A DNA stretch of 53,905 nt from Trichoplax sp. H2 (taxonomy: Eukaryota > Placozoa > Uniplacotomia > Trichoplacea): the NCBI GenBank assembly GCA_003344405.1, contig NOWV01000310.1, positions 1-53,905 on the forward strand, written 5' to 3'. Within the stretch, counting starts at the first letter, position 1, and each line of letters starts with the position of its first letter. The position numbers and the translations under genes were made by a program. Below, in pieces: positions 1-13,782 of the stretch. The notes beneath the pieces are model-generated. The model searched no databases. It was not told the origin of the DNA and saw nothing but the letters and a program-made list of their open reading frames with translations.

Positions 1-940
1 TTTTTACTGTCTAATAGAGCAACGTCGTGAGCCCAAGTATACAACCATTAATAATCTAATTGTATTACCATGTTGTTCTCTTCTATCTTCATCCTTTTCT
101 TGACGCTAGGACTGGAAGACTTGACAGCAATCGCTGCAGTTGCTGCCGCCATCTTTGTTCGTGACCTGTGATAGCGAGCGTTTGAAAGTGCAGTGGTGTG
201 CGCCGCTGAATGGCCAGTGTCTACGCTTACTCTACCGCGTTTAGTATCAAGTTAACCAGGTGTAATGGACAGTACAGTACTGTCCCGTCTGTCCATTACC
301 GCTTTAGTGTACAGCACAGGACAACATGGCACGCATGCGCATTTCACTGGACGGTATGTACTGAATGCTGACTCATACTGTACTGTACTGTACTGGCCTG
401 ACATTGATTGTGTGATTTTCCTTCTTCTATTATACAGTAGAAGAAACAAAGCGTTGATTGAAAGGCGCAGAAAACGCTCTATCGCGCCATACTGTACACT
501 GTACGTTTTTCTTTTTCTCATCTAGCGTACAGACAAAGAAAACCAACCCATTTGTTCAATGGTGGAGCCATTTTCCACACCGCTCTGCTAGGAAAATGGA
601 ATATCCATGATTATGGGTATGGACAAAAAGACATAGGATGTACTACTAGTATATACTGTATATATATATACAAGATGATCGAAATGGCAAGATCTGGTCT
701 AGTTCTATTCCATGACGATTATACATTATCTGTAGTCAAGGAAAGTTTTGACATAGGCAAAATCGTTGTCAATATGGACTACCAAAAGAGATGGACAAGA
801 AACGACTTGTCCCTGAAAAAAGAGCCTTTTTACTCCTTATTTTACTATATTGCAAGACTCAAACCGTACACTGTACTGTAGCTAGCCAACTCGGTGGCTA
901 ATCTTGGTCAGTCTATTTGTCACCACTACAATGTACGGCT
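1..940. other. Non-coding stretch with palindromes
   Basis: No convincing gene is seen. Open frames of about 90-110 codons exist on both strands (around 252-525 and 552-881), but they have low-complexity composition, no splice context and no family resemblance. The stretch is rich in the words ACTGTA/TACAGT and holds a nested palindrome at 262-299. The TA-rich run at 650-672 is simple sequence. Confidence 0.5.
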
Positions 941-1500
941 ACAGATGGACAGTGCAGCTAAAATGATCAGTCAAAATGTCACCCTTGCAATTTTGGCCTA
1001 CAGAAAGCCCTTTCCTATCCTTCTCTTATAGCAGTCATATTGACATACTGTACTAGTGTACCTGCAGGAGTGCAGGTCTGCTGATAGTAACTGGTACTAT
1101 ACTGTAGTACGTTAACTCAGATGCAGATGGACACTTGGACAGTTAAAATGATCAGTCAAAATGTCGCTCTTGCAATTTTGGCCTACAGGAAGCCCTTTCC
1201 TATCCTTCTCTTATAGCAGTCATATTGACATACTGTACTAGTATACCTGCAGGAGTGCAGGTCTGCTGATATTAAAGTAACTGCTACCATACTGTAGTAC
1301 GTTAACTCAGATGCAGATGGACAGTGCAGTTAAAATGATTTAAAATGATCTGTCAAAATGTCGCTCTTGCAAATTTTAGCCTACAAAAAGCCTTTCCTAT
1401 CCTTCTCTTATAGCAGTCATATTGACATACTGTACTAGTGGGCCTGCAGGAGTGCAGTTCTTCTGATAGTAACTGGTACTGTACTGTAGTGCGTTGACTG
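941..1500. repeat. Tandem repeat, 3 copies of ~185 bp
   Basis: Three head-to-tail copies begin at about 941, 1124 and 1314, each opening with CAGATGGACA. Each contains in order AAAATGATC, a shared run ending in GCAATTTTGGCC or a close variant, CCTTTCCTATCCTTCTCTTA, CATATTGACATACTGTACTA, a CCTGCAGGAGTGCAG segment and an ACTGTAGT end. Copies differ by point changes and small indels; the third carries a local duplication of AAAATGAT. No coding frame is shared by the copies. Confidence 0.85.
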
Positions 1501-3588
1501 TAGTATTAATACGCTACGGCGCAGAGTACACTAGAGGCGAAAGGCCACCAATGGACGACGTCTATTAAAATGGCCACAAACTAGTTTAAACAATCTGACT
1601 CCATTTCAATTTTAAACTCTTCGTTAAAATAATGTATTGGATTAGTGGAGTTGATTATAATGGACTGATTCAATAATACCACTAACGAATTGCCTGATCT
1701 TATCTTGCTCGTGTACCCCCTGCCATTGACCATGTTGTACCTAGGCCGACAGTATTGGCGACGATCGAAACCATGGCTACCGAAGTAATGAGCCAGGTTG
1801 AAACTGCCTAGAAATAGTCATTACAAATTAAGCATTCTGGTGATTGTATCACCAATGCAATTAAAGTGGCTTATTGCATAGGCCTTAAATGCATTCAGTC
1901 ATCATCATCATGTACTCCTTCTTTCTCAAACCAATCACCATGGATGAGTAGCAATCGCGAGCTGCTTCTTTTATAGGTCGAGCGAGTACAAAACAAGTAG
2001 AAAGACGGATTGACGGTTAGGATGAACAGGAAGATCCAACTGTCATCAAAACTAACCATGCTACAGAGTTTAAACTAAATAGTGTCGATATAGTTGTTGA
2101 TTGTTGACTAACAAGTTTTGAATGTTGAAAAATAAAAGTCCAACAATACACTTATTACCATAGATATAGAATAGAAATGAATAAAGGCGATACTGCGTCA
2201 TCAATGCCATAATTGTCTTCTCGTATGATTAAAAGAGATTGGAGAAAGGCACAACTGTCAAACTGTTGGCCTAATGTAGTTGATTACTCTATTTTTTCAA
2301 TACTTTATGCAAATGAAGAGTACAAGGCAAACTTAGAGAGGTTAATATTAAATTGAAAGATTTGCCCATTCCATATTAGAAAAGACTCTTTCTTTCACTT
2401 ATGTTCATGCTATACCATAGTAGAAGAAATGGATAAATCATGAACAGGTATAATCTTGTTTATTCTAAACCCGATCCGACAACCTACTCAAACCGTTAAC
2501 GACTCCAGTTTGTACAGTACGACGACAGTAGGGCATCCATCCTACTGTAGCAAGCTCTTGAATAGGCGTTTCAAATTATATCTTTTGATATTAGCCTACT
2601 GTTTAAACAATTCATAACAGTTAGCTCAAGAATCGCAGCCTTCATCCTTTACTACTCACAAATTGTGCAACATCTTCATACAACTGCAAAAATTCAATAG
2701 TTAACATCCAACGCTGGATATTGATCAACAACAACATTGGTCAATGAATGATTCTACCTTACAATTGATCTTGATAGTACTACCAATTCAATCCGAATTT
2801 AATAGTTCATACTAGGTCTACGAATTTATCATTCAGTATTAGTTTAGTCATCTATATTTTTTTTTCTTTATTTGATCAACTTGAAAGTTAGCCAATTTGT
2901 TTACTAGATTACGGTGAACACTACTGTATTCGAGCTATATCAATATCGCACCATCCATCATCGATATTGATGGCATGGTTTATCCAAGTTTTAAAAGCCT
3001 CAGAAATCTTTTCAACTCGTCTTGGACAACCTCATTCTGCCTAAAATCTGGAAATCAACCCCATGACGCTCCACTGAATTGTAGTAACTGGTGGAAGGTG
3101 TCGTCATCATAGCTCTTACCAAAAAAGCGAAATTACTCAGGGAAATCAACGATACAACAGTATACCGGTTAGTATTTGACTTATAGCTAGTGAAATGTCT
3201 AAAAAAAAGTCTTTTCCAAAAAGCAACTGAAGGATTTCAAGAATCCAAACTTCAAAAAGACTTTAAATTCAGTCATAACGCGATCGTGTTGATACTAGCA
3301 TGTAAATTGAATTGAACTTGCAACTTATTACATAATATCTTTTGCGAAGTGGTTTGCTTGTCTCTCTCCTAGAGTAGCTCTGATCTAACTCATGGAGTAG
3401 AAATGATCACTTTTAACGCCTTATTATGAAATAACGACTCAACATAACTGTACTTCATTTGTCTTGTTTCCTACCTTCTTCATGACTTTATTTCCATCGA
3501 ACTTAGATTGGCAACTGAAAATACGTAGAGAGTTGATTTAGACTTATCGTTGTAATACATTGTAATAAACTGCCATAGTTTGAGAGTT
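1501..3588. other. Non-coding region upstream of NEK10
   Basis: About 2.1 kb without a supported gene on either strand; frames are short and stop-rich. It should contain the promoter and 5' UTR of the NEK10 gene that starts at 3589, but I could not single out a core promoter element. The frame of the NEK10 start codon is closed by a TAA at 3553-3555, which limits an upstream extension in the same exon. Confidence 0.5.
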
Positions 3589-6500
3589 ATGGAAGACAGG
3601 AAAAAAAGGTCAGTTTAAACATCCATAATGCCAACATTTGAAATATGTGGCTTTTAGTATACGATTATCTAGCTATCGTCTTATACTTGTGTTTCTTACC
3701 TACAATAATGGCCAAGTAATGCATTCTTATTCCTAAAAGATCAGGATGAAATAGCTCCATAACCATACTAAATTAACTCAATTAATCTTTTATTCATTAC
3801 AGCCAAGTGTCTGAGTTACGCACATTATTGAAATTGATCACTACCCCATTAACAAGTATTGTTGGACAGGTGATTGATTAACATAATTACTATTTCTCTT
3901 CTATATTTCTCTCTCGATATTGTTTTTGTATTGACCATATTTAAAAAACTGATAACATTTATCGATATAAAATAGTTTGACTGGTTAATCTTAGCCTCTT
4001 TTTAAATGGTGTTATAATATAGCGAGCACTAATGCTTGTGTCTATATCGTAAGCACGCCTATCGAATGAGCCATAACTTTGTTCTAACTGTTAAGACATA
4101 TCAAATTATCCCATTTTATTGCCATTTAATTTCTTGCTACTTTTTTACCTCTATTTTTCTCGACAAGAACGATGAGCGTTTAACTGCATCTACAAAAGAT
4201 GCTCTGAATAATTTATATAATGGTCACGACCATAGCAATCATCATAATAACGATTCTAGTCATGCTAATGCGGTCAAGAAATTTTTTACAGTGGAAGCTT
4301 CCGCATTAGGCCAATTAAGGTGAGTTACATATGTCCTTTTCCTTATAGCCTTTTACAATAGATTAATTGTAGCTTAAACTTTTTTTACGGACAATCATGT
4401 CCTACACAAAGATATTACAATCACAGCTTACTATATTCTATCGAATTTCTCCACTTTTACTACTTGAATGCAGTAGCATTAATAAAACTCGTAGCGAATC
4501 TACTGTGTGTAATTTAGTCTCTGGCACAATATTTTCATTAGTAATTTTCATTTTTAATACACTTTGCGCAATTAAACACTTCCCTATTTAATATTACGCA
4601 CAAGCATGGCACTGCTTACCCCTTTTTATGTCAAGTATGTAGTAATAGTAGTAGATATTTTGAAATAGTTATGCTGTAGTGCAGTTGTAAAACTTGTACC
4701 ATTTTCAATCATTTTTTATAACATTTTACAGCTAATTCTAGAATCTATATTTTATATTGGCTGTTTGCTATCTCTCCAATCGCATAATTATGTATTAAAT
4801 ACTACATTTGCATGTCTGGGTTTCATCTTATGTAAGGTACTTGATGTTTTGACATACTGCAAGCCCTTAGCAAAATAATAGCATTAACTTCATTTCCGCT
4901 AGTTGGAGCAAAATACTCTATTGTAAAATTATCATTAAGAATAAACTTTATACAGTTTTTGACTTTCATAGGATCTATAGACTGTGGCTAATTCAATTAC
5001 CATTGAGTCTAATTTCAATTGAACATAGCCTTGCTGTACATTATATCACATCACATCGATGTAATTTTTATATTCATCATGATTGTATTTCATAATTGTC
5101 AAGATCAATCCTAGTCAAAACAGTTCCTATATGTACAGTATTATATCTGACTACAGATGGAGCAACAACGACAGTATTGCAAGTATTCCTGATCATAAAG
5201 AAATAAAATTTTTCTTGGCCAAACTTTTATGCAGTATTATTGTACAGGAGACTTAATTTATTGATATTAGATATCTACTGTAATCCATTTGCGTTCTAAT
5301 CCATACAGATTATTAGTCAAAATTATTTGTACCTGCTGCGAAAATGATAACGCAACACGTATAACAACAATCTTATATACGATATACCACATCATTAGTA
5401 AATTTCTTAATGATGAGCAACTCGGTCTTTCTGTATGTTTAGAGATCTGCATCGTATTTTAAAATGTAAATATAAAACTATATATCGACTACATATACCA
5501 TTTAGGCACGATAACTTTCTTATAATCTTTTCCTATATCTTTTGTCTTTTCCAATTTATTAAACTAACTATATGATCGTCGTTTGATGGTTCTAATAATC
5601 CTTATGGCAGTTCAAATTATCAAAGTCAGCGTGATTTTACTCAACATCCACATCATGCAATCTTTCAAAAAGTAACTCTAAGCTAATACAAGTATCTTAA
5701 GGATTTTAATAACGGTCATAACTTTTCAATAACTGCTAAATATACAGCACATTGAATAATTCCTTCTAACCATACAGTAGTAACATTTATATTTATGATA
5801 ATGTAAATATGCCGGAATGCTTTGGAAACTTTCAAGCAAGTTGATAGATAGGAACTAAATTTAATTACTATTAACTGTCTCAATTTTCCTAGATTTGTAA
5901 CGCCTTTTTCCAGCACAGGCTATCAAAAAAGTAAGTTGAAAACTATTATTCCATTCATCTGTCACATGATCACCCAGTTTACCTTAAGATAGAATATGAA
6001 AATAGTTTTAAATTAGTATTTTCGTCAGCTCAGAATACTTGGTTTGTCCATCTTAAAGTATCCATGAGACCTCGCATTATTTATTACGGGTAAATTAACC
6101 ATATTTGATGTTGAAGGATTGCGCGAATTTTGATGTAAAGTGATTGTTATGATTATGAAAATGAATTTTAATGCACAGTAAAGAAACTATAATCTAAATT
6201 CTAAAGTTAAATTTATGATTAATCGAATCATGATCACAAAAGATACTATTTCGCTTGTTGTCTCTATTGGCTATACAATATACAGTATGAAGATATGAAA
6301 CTGTATACTTTCTTGGCAATATATATTCTCTAGTAATAATATTTTAATCAGAAGTCAAAGCATACAATCAATTAGAACTCTAATTAAGTCGCAAATTGTA
6401 AGCACGTCCATTTATTGAACTTATGCACATAGAGAATGGATGGAAATATTACCGACAGAGAATATAGTACGCATTCTGATCTGTATTCGTCTATTTGTAA

Positions 6501-9500
6501 GAGATTGCCACTACCAGGTTAGCTGAATATATAACATAAGAATAATTGACCTAACTTAATTGTACATAATGTATAACAATTATACTTTAAAGCGTAATTA
6601 TAATATAATAGTCATATATTACGTCTATCCTTATTTGTTCTAAGTTAAAGGATTAATAAAATCATCTAAAATTGATATGAATCACTGTAATTGTTTTAAA
6701 TCGGTTGGTATTATTGTAGGAATTGTTGATGCAAATGAAAGGAATTACAACATTAATGCAGGTTAGTCAGCAATTTCGATGATATATCTTAAAAATCGCC
6801 TGTATTTTGATATGATAGTGTCACGGAAATAATAATTACGGTATGTTGATGCTGTAATAATAACTAATAACATGTCATTTTTTACAGATTCTACAACAGT
6901 ATATGAATCACTACTTTAAATTTGGAGAAAACCAATTAAACGTTGACATTTTAAAAGAAGTTGCAAGTAATGATTCACTATTAGATTTAACCAGGCTAAA
7001 TTTTATTGCATTTTATGCTAGTTCTCTACATTATGACTTATGTCATAAAACGTAAATTCATGTGTTTATCGCAAAATAAACCAGGTATATTTCAAAAATT
7101 GTCGAGTAATGAAGTGATCCAGCTAGAAATGATAAAAGCTGAAATCTATAAGGTTTCTATAGATAAAATTTTTAATCAACATATAGACTACATATCGATT
7201 TTAATGCTTTAATTTTTGGCGTAATACATCAATGTTACTATTTCTCGCTAGCCATTATTTATTCTACTGGGATCGAACGATATTACTCTCTTACAGTGTG
7301 CTCTATTAACACTTAATAACTTTGCACAAGTGTAAGTATTCCCATACAAATTGCATACGTAGCGATATTTTACTTGCAGTCTATGTTATTTCTAATTAAC
7401 CTGTACTATTTCCTTTACAAGTTAATATAATACATCAAATTCTTTAATGCACTTTAGTGAATTAGCATGTTCGAAAATCAGCGAATTAAACTGTGCTGAA
7501 AGCCTACTAAGAATTTTACAAGAAGACCATGATGTTGCATTAAAAAAGTAAGGCATATATTTTTAGCTTATAACATTCACAACGATGGCATTTACAAATA
7601 GATATTATCTGATGATTTAATCTTAAAAAGGCTTGCCTCCAGTCTTTTACGACGCTTGTGTTCAGACTCAAAGTTCTGCCGACAAATGATGTTATCGGAC
7701 GGTGTTCCAACTTGTTTAAGGTAAGGATAGACTGATAACAATAAAAATCTCGCCAACTTTCTGATATTTCTAATATGTTTGAGAATAATAAATTCCAGCA
7801 TATTATGAACGAATAATCTAGTCTTATATCTAATAGTCGATAGTGTTAGTACATAAGTCTGTCATGAGCATTATTTCTGTCATTTTCTATATTTTAACTT
7901 GACTCAAATCTCTACAAGATACATTATTGCTAAAATCTCGTATATACTGGATAAAATAAGATCAATCATGACGGTTGCCTGTCATTCTTGAAATTTTAAC
8001 TTTTTCTAATATATTCGATATAGATTATCTGATATAGGCCTAATTTCTGTTCATTTTGTTAGCATGTATATACGAGTGTTGATAAATATTAACTATTACT
8101 AAACTACTAACAGAGTAATTTAATATCAAGCACAAACGTTACAGATATCATCCCCTTTTATAGTTTTGTTAGTCTTTGCTCAATTTATTGCTACCTATCG
8201 CCTTCAATTTACTTCCATTTGTAATTTTATATTTTCTAATACCTTTACAGGACGTTACATTCTACCAATGTCAAGATATTGTGGAATGTGGTACGTTAAT
8301 TATATTAATTTTATTATTTATAGAATAATGCTACAAACTTTACAAAAATTGCTCACCGTGATTTATAATTTATAGATTTGGATTATTGTACAAATGGCGG
8401 AAGATCCAGAATGTAGAGATGAAGTTCGAATTACAGGAGGAATTCCTTTGCTACTATCCATTGTTCAGTACGTTGCTACTTAGCTCAAAACGGAAAAATC
8501 CAATAGTTATGATAATAAAACTGACAATATCCTATTGGATCGTTTCTTTAATAGGAAAAAGAAATTCTCATCCTTAAATTCAAGAGATAGAGCAAATTCA
8601 AATAGTTCTATGGCATCTGCAACGGTATAATATGGTCATATATTACTCTTTATTTATTCTCTTATTTGCTATATTCTGTGTTTTTAATGTGGTATAGGAT
8701 TAACGTAATATATTGACTAATTAAATCTCAAATCTCATTCAAATTCAGAATGAAATAACTCCAGATCACATCATGTCCTTACATTCTGGTAAAGGAGTTG
8801 AATAATTAGAGTACTATAATTTATGTACATTAAATAATTTTTACCCTCTAATATTAATTTACCATATATGACATGTTACTTTATCTTAAAGCTGCGTGTG
8901 CCGCTTTGACAGAATTAGCAGTTAGTGATACAAATGCGTTACAAATTGTAAACGTAAGTTAATGAATCACAGGAATCATTACTATTACTCTTATCAATTT
9001 TTAAATTGATGCATAAAATAACCCGTAATATCCTATCATCTATAACATATAGTTGAATGGTGTCTATATCATTGGTCAATTAATATTTCCTTCTGAATAT
9101 AAAGTAGAAGATGTAAATATTTCCAAGAATGTGCAGGTATAAGAATCATTGTAAGAATTTTACTTATTATTCGTTATTCGTTAATTAGTGTTTAACATAT
9201 CTTATTAAATATTTTGTAGGAAAGTGCCTTTAGAGCATTGCGGTTAGTTACTAAAAAATGTTAGAAAATGACTTCTTTAAGATATAAAATTGTTTACTTA
9301 TGTGCTACCATTCTTAAAATTATGTAGCTTTCTCTTTAGTATGGAAAGGAATCGTAGGGTATTTAAAAGGTAGGCCCTATAATTAATAATACAATTCAAG
9401 CTGGAAAGTTTATAAACTTAGATACCGCTTATTTTAAAGGATATTCCCTCCGGACATGTTTGAAGCATTTATTGATGTTGGGCATTATGTCAGAGAACTT

Positions 9501-12500
9501 TCAGATTACAGACCTCTAGTTGACAAAATTAATTCACTTAAGGTGCTGATATAATTTAAAGTATATCATTCTTCAGTCCTTGCTACTTTATCTTCTCCAT
9601 CATCAATATCTTTCCATTGAATGTTTGTATTACTATTTGTTGACTTGTTAGCAAGAAGAATTAGAGACCATAAAAAATAATATTGCGGAAACAAATAGAA
9701 ATAAAGAGCCTATCAAAACTGTGGGAGCATATGCAGTCATGGAATTACTCGGCGCCGGAGCATTTGGCAATGTTTATAGCGTAATGTTGATTACAAATTA
9801 TTGCATATCCTTCAGAATTGGCCCCAATGTAATAAAATGGCCTTGCATTTTGCCCTTTTCGTTATAGGTAAAGAAGGTTATGGGTGGTCAGACAGTATAT
9901 GCAATGAAGGAAGTGAGTTGCTACTTGATCTATATTACGTAATGACTCTTCTTGATCCTCTATTATACTAATACTGGAGTCTTTTTGTTGCTAGATCTCC
10001 GTTTATCATCCAGCATTAGGAAGAACACCAAAAGAAAGGGATAGCAGTATTGGTGAATTAATAAATGAAACTACTATTATGAAAGAACAGGTTTGAAATA
10101 TCGTCGATTTTACTTGTTATTTTATAACTTAAAACTCATAGGGAACTGTTTCTATTAATAGCTTCGACATCCCAACATTGTAAAGTACTATAAAACCTTT
10201 CACGAAAGTAAGAATAATGGCTAGAATAACCATAATCAGTCATAAGCAATTTCCAAATGCTTTATGTAATGGATGCAATTAATTTATTAGACAATAGCCT
10301 GTACATCATCATGGAACTCATCGATGGAGCTCCTCTTAGTGAACATTTTAATTCTCTGAAAGAGAAAAAGCAAAAATTTTCTGAGGAACGGATATGGAAA
10401 ATTCTTATTCAGGTAATGAAATTTCTTTTAAAAGTGGCAGGTTTATCTTGCCTAAATAGTACTGAGCATTGGATATTATGATCAACCAGCAAATTTCTTA
10501 TAAAATTGATGCTTTATTGGTTATTTTGGATTATTCTTATTTAAATTATTAAGATTACTGACGAACAAGCTGCTTATAAATTAAATTAAAGTTGATCTGT
10601 TATTGTTTTATATCTTAATCGCACATATTTTGTATAAAGTAATATAATATATAGAAGATATGACAATTCATAAACATGTTACTTATTTTTAAAACCAAAT
10701 TGTCTGACTTATTATTATTAGATAATTATGGCTTTAAGGTATATCCATAAAGATAAACGGATAGTTCATCGCGATCTGTCACCTGGCAATATAATGCTTG
10801 GAGAGATGGACAAAGTTACAATCAGTAAATATTACCAACAACCTGAGATATGTTGTATTCTGAGCTATCAAAAAGCTAATACTACATATATTATAATTTA
10901 GCTGATTTCGGTCTCGCAAGATTAAGAAGAAGAGAAGCTAGCCAAATGACCTCCGTCGTTGGAACTATGCTTTATAATTGGTAGGGATTCATTAAGATGT
11001 TATGTTTGATGTTTATCGTACCATTTATCCATAATTAATGATAATAGAGTCCATATATTAGCTAGCATTATTTCTTTATTTGCTCGTAATTGATAATCTA
11101 CAAAAATTACCTAACACATATTTATACACTAAAGCCCTGAAATCGTCCAGAATAAACCCTACGGAGAAAAAGCTGATGTTTGGTCGGCTGGATGCCTTTT
11201 ATACCAAATGGCAACATTAAAACCTCCATTTTATACTACCAATTTGTTGCAGCTAGCTAAAAAGGTATAAGCAATAGAAGAAATATATTAGATGACCATC
11301 GTTTCACAACTTTAATACAGTTAGTTAATATCTTATAAATTACAGATTGTTGAGGCTGATTACAGTCCAATACCAGAAGAAGATTATAGTGCTTTACTAC
11401 GCGAAACTATTGCAAAGTAGGGGCCTTTTCTTAAGTTATAAATTGATATGTCTTTCATAACATTTGCTAAATACTAATTTGAGATGTCATTTTTATACTC
11501 TGTTAAGATGCATGACTACAGATCCAGCATTAAGGCCAGATACGGTTCAGGTTAGATTTTAAAATGACACTATCATTTACCTGTAAATATTTATTGTATT
11601 GCATAAGTCCAGTCCGCCCATGTTTAAACCACCAATAAGGCTTCGCTAACACTATCATGTTGGTCATTTTGCTCTTCATAGCTAGCAAGCTTGACCTCTG
11701 ATATTTTCATGAAGCATTTTGATAAAGTTATCATTGACAAGGTGACTACCGAAAAGAAACTTGAGAAAGAGAGAGATCGAGTTCGCAAGTAGGTTTCAGA
11801 ATTATCTTGACAGTTTATATGTGTACTTATACTGCCAAAGATGTCAAGTAGGTAAAAGTTAATCTTTGAATATTGATATTCAATTCTATTTAGGCGTAAT
11901 TTGGAAACAAGTCAAACGGTACACAGCTACAGACGATTATTATCTGCAGCTCAAGAAAGGAATATTTTGACTAATTTTGCTGGAAGCGGCGACTCCACGC
12001 TTTTATCGTCGCTAAGATCTGTTGGTGAACAATTATTTTCCACCGAACCCAACATTGATAATCAACAGAAGACTGATGACGATTTTGATCCATTAATGGG
12101 TAGTGGAGGGACATCGGGAGAATCCGGTCCCCAACATGATGGCAACGATGATATCAGAAGTTTAGGAACGCGATCCTATAGCCCCAGTTCGCCTAATAGT
12201 TTCTTACCTAATATAGTACCAAGAGGTTCACCTGGCCTTCATAATAGTTCTGTTAGGAGAAATATTTTGTTAGACTTTGATGGAACTGGTCATGATCAAG
12301 TTATTACCAAGACTACAAATGAAATTTATACATTTTCACCTCCTGATAGCTATCTTAGTCAAATGCACGATCAATTTGAAAAAACCCTTGGATCGACATC
12401 AAGGTGAGTTTTGTATGCACCTATTAACATGTCAATACACCTGTTTCTATCGTTGCATCTAATTCAGATATTAATTAATAGCCAATTAAGTATGCATAAT

Positions 12501-13782
12501 GATTCGAAGAGAAATACAGGCTCTGCACGCTTCCGACCACGTAAGGATAAATATATATATATATTAGTGTAGATGAGAAAATAAAAATTATCAAAAAAAT
12601 AAATATTTTTTTCTCTGCGGCCATTATACAGCATATAATGCACCGACAATAGCATTTTCATCAAGGCAAGTTCGCGAACTTAATGATCCGATCCTTCAAA
12701 TGTTAAGTCAGCTACATAAAATAATATTTATCACACAGGTAAAAGTTGCTATGGTGCAAATAGTATTTCGTAGTTATCCTTTAAATTTTGTAGTCGTACT
12801 TATGTCTATATAATTCTTAAATGTGCGTAGCTGCCTCCCACACTGGATTACAATCCACATCGTCGTATCGTTGATAAATATAAACGTGCTCTTTTTTCCG
12901 CTAATCACTCCCCTGCAGAACTCAAGACTGAAATTGTCAAGGTAAAAATTTCTTTTATCTCCTAAATGATCAATGCGTTGAATTTTACGTCGAAATTTGT
13001 AATGAAAGGATACTGTATTACTACAATAATATATCTATCTTGCAATATTACAAATTTCAATTTATAATACCTTCAGTAAATATTTACTGATATAACAAAA
13101 CTATTATTTTGCTTTACTGCTAAGCTGATGAATGGAGTTAGAGAATTTGTAGATATCAACTTAGCACCAGTTGAATCAATTACTAAACAAGCTGGAGAAT
13201 TAAATGATAATTTAACACCAGTTCCTCAAGGATCATCAGAAGTATCAAGTATGTATTTAGGGAGGACATTAATCTGATTACACTGATTAATAGTAATTAC
13301 AGTTTTGTTACAACTTAATGTATTGCATATCTATATCCTATCATGCTATTCAAACTCAAGAATTCCTTAAATCATATCTATTTCCAATTAGGTGTCATTC
13401 AAGAATTAAATTTAGATATGAGTAAGGACGTTGGTATAACTTATGAACAGCTGCATGTAAGTTCTATCTTTTATCATTATTCAAAAGCAACCAATCACAT
13501 TCATCAATATGTATATATATATACATATACTGTATATGATACGATATGGTAGCAGGTTTTTAAGAAACCCATACGGGTATATCATATAAAAATATAAAAT
13601 TATTTGTAGAATGATCTGTGTATACGTTATAAAATAGTAGAAGTGATCTGATAACACTGTTCATTAAAATATGCTATGCTATCAATAACTGCATTTATAA
13701 AAATGTTTCTTAATCCCAAATTAATTAGGACATGATCGAGGAGGAACTTGTAGAAAATGGCTATTATGAATTGTCACGTTAA
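3589..13782 (+). CDS. NEK10: NIMA-related kinase 10 (NEK10), complete, 39 exons
   Basis: Ser/Thr (dual-specificity in human) kinase with an N-terminal armadillo-like helical region, kinase domain and C-terminal tail. Exons by GT-AG and phase: 3589-3608, 3803-3869, 4168-4319, 5611-5671, 5893-5930, 6433-6517, 6720-6761, 6888-6966, 7085-7152, 7252-7331, 7458-7547, 7631-7720, 8251-8290, 8376-8467, 8555-8624, 8749-8788, 8892-8953, 9053-9136, 9220-9242, 9328-9369, 9440-9542, 9652-9780, 9868-9912, 9995-10090, 10162-10207, 10291-10412, 10722-10824, 10902-10980, 11135-11264, 11346-11416, 11508-11550, 11682-11788, 11894-12403, 12482-12540, 12632-12738, 12831-12941, 13125-13248, 13392-13456, 13729-13782. 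These sum to 1,142 codons plus TAA with no phase clash; human NEK10 has about 1,170 residues. Visible: REWMEILP and RDCHYQ near residue 130-165, Gly-loop GAGAFGNVY (510-518), AMKE with Lys533, HRDLSPGN (Asp640), DFG (658-660), CPE (683-685), and a C-terminal GITYEQ...GYYEL block. The first three exons are the least conserved; exon 33 is a low-complexity linker. Confidence 0.94.
9652..11550 (+). other. NEK10 protein kinase domain (exons 22-31)
   Basis: Spans roughly residues 503-775 of the NEK10 product. All catalytic landmarks are intact: the glycine loop, the beta-3 lysine (Lys533), a probable alpha-C glutamate (Glu559), HRD aspartate 640 with Asn645, DFG aspartate 658, and the Cys-Pro-Glu variant of APE that human NEK10 also has. 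The residue two before Tyr681, between GT and LY, is Met679; most NEKs have proline here. The kinase is therefore expected to be active. Confidence 0.92.

Noticed and set aside
252-525. Overlapping open frames of 86-89 codons on both strands
   Set aside because: They arise from the palindromic ACTGTA-rich sequence. There is no domain and no splice or codon support, and the minus one does not read like a protein.
552-881. 109-codon plus-strand frame
   Set aside because: It has a mixed composition with a TATA-run in the middle, matches nothing I know, and has no neighbouring exons; chance is likelier.
4397-4591. Open frame within NEK10 intron 3
   Set aside because: Exon 3 (phase 2) joins exon 4 at 5611 in the correct phase and matches NEK10; adding this segment breaks the alignment.
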